From the NCBI GenBank assembly GCA_963830385.1, contig CAWHMD010000004.1, positions 310,001 through 374,000 of the forward strand: 64,000 nt of DNA. Direction: 5' to 3'. The translations under genes were made by a program, and so were the position numbers. Every line of letters starts with the position of its first letter. The first letter of the stretch is position 1. The notes under the pieces are model-generated. The model saw only the letters and a list, made by a program, of their open reading frames with translations, was not told the origin of the DNA and made no database searches. This document shows positions 60,137-64,000 of the stretch, in pieces. Source of the stretch: Bog-532 sp963830385. Lineage in GTDB: Bacteria > Actinomycetota > Actinomycetes > Streptosporangiales > Streptosporangiaceae.

Positions 60137-61294
60137 ATGAGCGGAACGCTTCGCGGCATCAAAGCCGGCGACTGGATTCTGGCCGGACTGCTCACCGCGC
60201 TGGGTCTGCTCATGACGGTGTTCGACGTCCGGGAGAAGGACGCCGACGTGACCAGGGCCATCGCCGACGGCTCGATGGTGCACACGATGACCTCCCACTC
60301 ATGGTGGCTGATCCCGGTGTTCGCCGCCGCCACGGTGCCGGTGCTGTGGTGGCGGCGCAACCTCTTCGCCGTCATCGGGATCGCCATCGTGGCCATGGCC
60401 CTGAACGATGCCCTGTTCGGGTGGGTGACCCGGTGCGGCGCCGGCCTCCCGCTCGCCCTCATACTGACCTTTCTCGCCGCGCTGACCTATGAGCGAAGCC
60501 GGGCCTGGCTGGCCGCCGGACTGTGCGCGGTGCTGGCCTTCGCGGTGGTGGCGGTCGACGCCACCACCGGGCCCGGCGTGATCGGCCTGGTCCTGCCGGT
60601 CGTCCTGATCGTCTACGGGATCGGCTGGGCCGCCCGGCACCGCGCCGTGGTGAACCGGGAGCTCAAGGCCCGCAACGCCGAACTGCAGCAGCTGCGGGAC
60701 GAGCGGGCCAGCTTGGTGATCAGCGATGACCGGGCGCGGCTGTCCCAGCAGCTCGACGGCCTCCTCCAGGTGCGCCTGGCCCAGCTGAGCACGGCGGCCG
60801 AGTCGGCCGAGGGCCTGCCGCCGGAGCAGGCGAGGGTGCTGCTGGAATCGATCGAAACCGACAGCCGGCAGACGCTGGACGACATGCGCGAGATCGTGGG
60901 GCTGCTCCGCGGGGGCGACGCGACCCTGGCCCCGACCCCTACCGTCGCCCATCTCGAAGCGCTGCTGGCCCAGCACCAGTCCGAGCACGCGCGGCTCACC
61001 GTGACCGGCAACCCGCGGTCGCTGCCGGCCAGCGTCGAGCTGTCGGCCTACCGCATCGTCGAGCACCTGATCACCGTGCTCGCCGATCGGGTGGACGCGC
61101 CTATCGCGGTCGCGCTCCGGTTCGACGAGGCGGCGCTGGAGATCCACGTGTCCGGGCCGGTCTGCAAGGGCGCCGAGGTCAAGGAGGTTGTGGCCCGCGC
61201 CAAGGAGCGCGCCCGCCTGCTCGGCGGCACGCTCGAGGTGAAGATCGCCCGGGGACGGGCCGGTGCGGTCGCTCAGCTGCCCGTGCTCGGCTGA
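60137..61294 (+). CDS. Degenerate sensor kinase (pseudokinase), HisKA_3-like
   Basis: 385 residues. Six membrane helices in the first half, then a coiled segment (ELKARNAELQQLRDERASLV) and a kinase-like half. Where kinases of this family have an ELHD phospho-acceptor, this protein reads RLSQQLDGLLQVRLAQLSTA, without His. The ATPase region (SAYRIVEHLITVLADRVDAP) lacks the Asn of the N box, and no GxG loop follows. It still ends in a HATPase-like segment (RLLGGTLEVKIARGRAGAVA). It probably cannot phosphorylate itself and may act as a regulator or heterodimer partner of the kinase next door. Confidence 0.85.
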   Translation: MSGTLRGIKAGDWILAGLLTALGLLMTVFDVREKDADVTRAIADGSMVHTMTSHSWWLIPVFAAATVPVLWWRRNLFAVIGIAIVAMALNDALFGWVTRCGAGLPLALILTFLAALTYERSRAWLAAGLCAVLAFAVVAVDATTGPGVIGLVLPVVLIVYGIGWAARHRAVVNRELKARNAELQQLRDERASLVISDDRARLSQQLDGLLQVRLAQLSTAAESAEGLPPEQARVLLESIETDSRQTLDDMREIVGLLRGGDATLAPTPTVAHLEALLAQHQSEHARLTVTGNPRSLPASVELSAYRIVEHLITVLADRVDAPIAVALRFDEAALEIHVSGPVCKGAEVKEVVARAKERARLLGGTLEVKIARGRAGAVAQLPVLG

Positions 61295-61303
61295 CGTCGG
61301 AGG

Positions 61304-62422
61304 ATGGCCGTGCGCCGGTTGGAGCAGGCGGGGATCGCGCTGGTGATCCTCCTCCTGATCGCGCTCCCGATCGCGGTGCACGGCTGGCCGGCCAGCGTGA
61401 CCGGCAACGTCTTCGCCGCCTCGCTGCTGGTGGGCGGCCTGGTGCTGGTGTGGTGGCGTACCCATCCCCGCCTGGTCGTCTTTCTCGGGGGCGCCCTGTG
61501 GCTGGTGGCCGACTTCCTCGGCCGGAACCCGAACATGTGGTTCCCCGACCCGTCCCTGGCCCTCCTAGCCGTCCTGGCGGCGGTGGCCGCGCTGACCTGG
61601 GCCGGCCGGGCCGCTTGGCTGGCCGCGCTCGGCCTGGGGGTCTACCTGTACATCCTGTGGCTGATCGAACCGGCCATCAGCCCGGTCGCAGTGGTCATGT
61701 TCAGCGTGCCTGGCTTCCTGGCCGGCACGGTACTGCGGTTGCGTCGCGAAGCCGTGGACGAACTGGGCCGGCGGGGCCGCGAGCTGGAAGAGGAGCGCGA
61801 GCTTTTCGCCCAGATCGCGCTGCGGCACGAACGGGCCCGCATCGCCAGCGAACTGCACGACATCATCGGCCACGCGATCAGCGTCATGGTCATCCAGGCC
61901 GCCGCGGGCCAGCGCCTGGTCGGCCGCGACCCGGTCCGGGCCCAGCAGGCCTTCGTCGCCATCGCCGAGTCCGCCCGGCAGGGCCAGGAAGACCTGAACC
62001 GGCTGGTCGAGCTGCTCGACGGCACCGAGACCGGGGCCGGTGGCCCCGACCTGACCCTGATCGAGGAGGTCGTGACCCGGGCGGCCCGCAGCGGGCTGGA
62101 CGTGACCTGCCGGTTCGCCGGGGATCAGGACGCTGTGGCCGTCGGCACCGCCCACATCGCCTTCCGCGTGGTCCAGGAGAGCCTCACCAACGCGCTCCGC
62201 CACGCCCCCGGCGCGGCGGTCCGGGTGCTGGTCGACGGCTCCGGCACCGGCCTGGTCGTCCGGGTGGAGAACGACCGCTCGGTCCAGGAACGGCTGGACC
62301 TGGCCGGCACCGGCCGCGGCCTGGCCGGCCTGCGCGAGCGCGTCCAGGATCGGGGCGGTCAGCTGCTGGCCGGCCCGACTCCGCACGGCGGCTGGCGGGT
62401 CGAAGCGACCCTGCCGGGCTGA
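61304..62422 (+). CDS. Sensor histidine kinase (NarL/DesK type)
   Basis: 372 residues, nine bases after the pseudokinase. Four or five membrane helices, a linker helix (RRGRELEEERELFAQIALRH), a canonical HisKA_3 (RARIASELHDIIGHAISVMV with the phospho-His), and an HATPase domain: IAFRVVQESLTNALRHAPGA (N box) and GTGRGLAGLRERVQDRGGQL (G box). It is the competent kinase of the cluster and the likely partner of the divergent response regulator. The signal sensed is unknown. Confidence 0.94.
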   Translation: MAVRRLEQAGIALVILLLIALPIAVHGWPASVTGNVFAASLLVGGLVLVWWRTHPRLVVFLGGALWLVADFLGRNPNMWFPDPSLALLAVLAAVAALTWAGRAAWLAALGLGVYLYILWLIEPAISPVAVVMFSVPGFLAGTVLRLRREAVDELGRRGRELEEERELFAQIALRHERARIASELHDIIGHAISVMVIQAAAGQRLVGRDPVRAQQAFVAIAESARQGQEDLNRLVELLDGTETGAGGPDLTLIEEVVTRAARSGLDVTCRFAGDQDAVAVGTAHIAFRVVQESLTNALRHAPGAAVRVLVDGSGTGLVVRVENDRSVQERLDLAGTGRGLAGLRERVQDRGGQLLAGPTPHGGWRVEATLPG

Positions 62423-62436
62423 TCACCGGGGCCGGG

Positions 62437-63135
62437 CTACCGTCCCGCGGCCTGATTCCTGCTCGGGCCGGCCAGGGCGGCCGCGAGCTCGGTCGCACCG
62501 TCGCCGGACACCTGCGGGAGGGCGGCCAGGCGTCCCGCCGACAACAGCAGGATGGCACCGATCGGTGCGCTCACCGGCGGCCCGTGACCGGCGCTCCAGG
62601 CCACATCGGTGGCGGTGACCCGGAACCGGTCCAGGACATGCCGGGCCGGAAACGGTGGCGGCCAGCGCATCGTCCAGATCCGGGTCGCGGCCACCGCCGC
62701 GGCCTCGGGCGGCATCGGATGGGCCCGGCTGAGCGGGATCGCGATGTCCTGGGCGTGGACCAGGACGTCGATGAGGGTCTCCCGGTAGGTGACCCCGAAA
62801 TTGTGCCGCCGCGAGCCGGCCGTCCCGCGGATCTCAGCAATGATCTTCGCGGCCGGCCAGGCTGCGGCCCGCTGACGGGCCCGGTCAGCGATCGCCCGTT
62901 CGGTGTTGCCCCGGTACGCGACCATCATGCCGGCGGCGGCGCGGGCGCCCAGCTGCTGCAGGGTCAGGTGCGCGGCCACGTCCCGGACGGTCCAGCCCGC
63001 GCACAAGGACGGCTGATCCCAGTCCCGGTCCGCCAGCTCATCGAGCAGCTCCGCCACCCGCCGCCGCTCGGCGGCGATCACCGGCCAGACCTGATCGCGA
63101 TCAAGGACGACGGTGGTCGACGGGCGCCTGATCAT
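62437..63135 (-). CDS. Mycothiol-dependent maleylpyruvate isomerase-like (MDMPI/DinB-type) protein
   Basis: 232 residues. The N-terminal helix-bundle domain of the TIGR03083 family: LLDELADRDWDQPSLCAGWT, VRDVAAHLTLQQLGARAAAG and TYRETLIDVLVHAQDIAIPL supply the metal-binding His positions (DVAAH, LVHAQD). Members use mycothiol or act as metal-dependent enzymes of unclear substrate. The 4-bp overlap with the upstream TetR gene (63132-63135) shows co-translation. Confidence 0.88.
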   Translation of the reverse strand: MIRRPSTTVVLDRDQVWPVIAAERRRVAELLDELADRDWDQPSLCAGWTVRDVAAHLTLQQLGARAAAGMMVAYRGNTERAIADRARQRAAAWPAAKIIAEIRGTAGSRRHNFGVTYRETLIDVLVHAQDIAIPLSRAHPMPPEAAAVAATRIWTMRWPPPFPARHVLDRFRVTATDVAWSAGHGPPVSAPIGAILLLSAGRLAALPQVSGDGATELAAALAGPSRNQAAGR

Positions 63136-63710
63136 GCCGGTACCTTCCGTCGCGGCGGCTGGATGAGCGCGGTGACGAGCGCGGAGATCTGCGGCAACGG
63201 GTCGAAGGCGGGGTCCGGCCCGGCCAGCTGGTGCAGGACGACGCCGGTCCAGTGGTTCATGATCACCGGCGCGTCGTGCCCGGGATCGGCCGAGCCGGCG
63301 ATGCGGACCCAGTTGGTGAACCAGGCGTTGACCCGGGCCCCGGTGTCCAGCAGCTGCTCCCGCAGCGGCGGGTGGATGGCCGCCTCGAGGAGGATCGCGT
63401 ACCGGGCCAGCGTCAGCGTGCGGTTGGGGCCAGTGGCTTCCCGGGCGAATTCGGCCAGCGCCCCGGCCAGCTGCCCGGGGGTGGTGGGGCAGACCCGCGC
63501 GGCGATCTCTTCCCAGCTGGCCCGTTCCCGGTCGGCGAACCGCCCGGTCACCGCCTCAAGCAGGGCGTCGCGGGTCCGGAACAGGTTGGAGGCCGACCCG
63601 GCCGGCAGGCCCGCGGCCGCGTCGACGGCGCGGTGGGTGAGCCCGTGGATACCGGCCTGCCCGACCACGGTGATCGCGGCGTCCAGCAGGCTCTCGCGGC
63701 GGCCGCCCAT
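63132..63710 (-). CDS. TetR family regulator (MDMPI-linked)
   Basis: 192 residues. HTH: RRESLLDAAITVVGQAGIHG, LTHRAVDAAAGLPAGSASNL, FRTRDALLEAVTGRF; the C-terminal half is of the PF17940-like type (RTLTLARYAILLEAAIHPPL). It precedes and overlaps the MDMPI gene. An interrupted repeat ACTAC-CATC-GTAGT at 63719-63732 just upstream could be its operator. Confidence 0.92.
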   Translation of the reverse strand: MGGRRESLLDAAITVVGQAGIHGLTHRAVDAAAGLPAGSASNLFRTRDALLEAVTGRFADRERASWEEIAARVCPTTPGQLAGALAEFAREATGPNRTLTLARYAILLEAAIHPPLREQLLDTGARVNAWFTNWVRIAGSADPGHDAPVIMNHWTGVVLHQLAGPDPAFDPLPQISALVTALIQPPRRKVPA

Positions 63711-63718
63711 GGCGTCAC

Positions 63719-63732
63719 ACTACCATCGTAGT
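63719..63732. promoter_or_regulatory. Possible TetR operator upstream of the MDMPI unit
   Basis: ACTAC-CATC-GTAGT, arms of 5 bp, 8 bp upstream of the TetR start. Short and therefore weak evidence; related TAGT/ACTA words continue to about 63755. Confidence 0.3.
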
Positions 63733-63847
63733 CTAAATAACAACAGATGTAGTGACCGCATCGACGGCTGGATCACTATCAGCGGACCCCGTGCGGCACG
63801 GCGTGCCGCCCTCTAGTGGGACCGTGCCCTGGATGAGGAGGTCCGAC

Positions 63848-64000
63848 GTGCTGGTCACCGGCCGGGTACCCGGCTGGGCGGCCCCCCAGCCGGAGACGAT
63901 GGAGCTGATCCGCGACCGGGGCGTCACCTGCGTCGGCACCGACGGCCTGTCGATCGGCCGGGCCGCGCCCTGGCCGTCCTGCCCGGGCCCTAGCGGCGCG
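63848..64000 (+). CDS. Start of a possible cyclase-family protein (cut by window edge)
   Basis: GTG start with a strong GAGGAGG ribosome site six bases upstream, open to the window end (51 codons). The text VLVTGRVPGWAAPQPETMEL, IRDRGVTCVGTDGLSIGRA resembles the second half of kynurenine-formamidase-like cyclase (isatin hydrolase) proteins, where a ...RGV-x-GTD-x-x-S segment follows a conserved aromatic loop. If so the usual N-terminal metal-binding half is missing or the domain stands alone. Too little sequence to be sure. Confidence 0.4.
   Translation, partial: MLVTGRVPGWAAPQPETMELIRDRGVTCVGTDGLSIGRAAPWPSCPGPSGA

Overview
The window is a high-GC actinobacterial chromosome segment. The evidence is uniformly GC-rich third codon positions, many GTG starts, and typical actinobacterial families: an F420-type LLM oxidoreductase, a mycothiol-dependent MDMPI/DinB-type protein, a GAF-ANTAR regulator, an MmyB-like HTH regulator, an ECF42-type sigma factor with a long C-terminal extension, SWIM-SNF2 helicase, DUF445 and the MutAB/MeaB set. 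No rRNA, tRNA, CRISPR array, phage or insertion sequence was recognised. The genus cannot be named from the sequence.

Layout. 0-10.4 kb: end of an AI-2E permease, a TetR regulator, a rare MDR-FAD oxidase fusion, tryptophan 2,3-dioxygenase, a tryptophan-rich beta-propeller lectin-like protein, a SWIM-SNF2 helicase, a DUF445 protein. 10.4-15.5 kb: a membrane Ser/Thr kinase with an (Asn-Gly)n tail, a TetR/hydrolase divergent pair with two perfect operators, a P-loop kinase, an SDR coupled to a small McrA-head-like protein. 15.6-20.3 kb: a tightly coupled three-gene set (GT2 polysaccharide synthase, membrane-bracketed beta-helix protein, beta-helix lipoprotein), the best candidate here for an undescribed exopolysaccharide system. 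20.3-30.6 kb: Bax-inhibitor-like protein, LysR, aldehyde dehydrogenase, HerA-like ATPase, mutA-mutB-meaB. 30.6-35.5 kb: DUF1772/TetR pair with a large palindrome, then an aldolase, HAD-DhaL fusion and DhaK module. 35.5-39.3 kb: a GAF-kinase-response regulator protein and an NmrA/TetR pair. 39.3-43.9 kb: a membrane/stress block (slipin, STAS, GAF-ANTAR, desaturase, small membrane protein) with a ribosome-site-sequestering palindrome and a shared upstream element. 43.9-49.4 kb: AraC, hydrolase and SnoaL genes, a MocR/EamA divergent pair, a lipoprotein. 49.4-54.7 kb: ECF42 sigma factor with its double-DGPF partner and a matching promoter, UDP-glucose pyrophosphorylase, an Eis-like remnant, a MarR/hydrolase pair with twin operators. 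54.7-64 kb: LLM oxidoreductase, HTH regulator, DUF4397 operon, a two-component set with a stand-alone sensor-like membrane protein, a pseudokinase and a true kinase, then MDMPI/TetR and the start of a possible cyclase-family gene.

A cross-cutting observation is that at least four genes (mutA, the GAF-kinase-regulator gene twice, a lipoprotein, the DUF4397 protein) are each broken by what reads as one missing G in a short G run, with perfect restoration of family features when one base is added. This points to systematic homopolymer under-calling in the source assembly rather than to independent pseudogenes, although real mutations cannot be excluded from the sequence alone.

Regulatory logic is unusually legible: several divergent regulator/target pairs carry clear palindromes (12.75, 31.07, 38.34, 54.19 kb), and the sigma factor at 50.4 kb has a recognisable cognate promoter in front of its DGPF partner operon.
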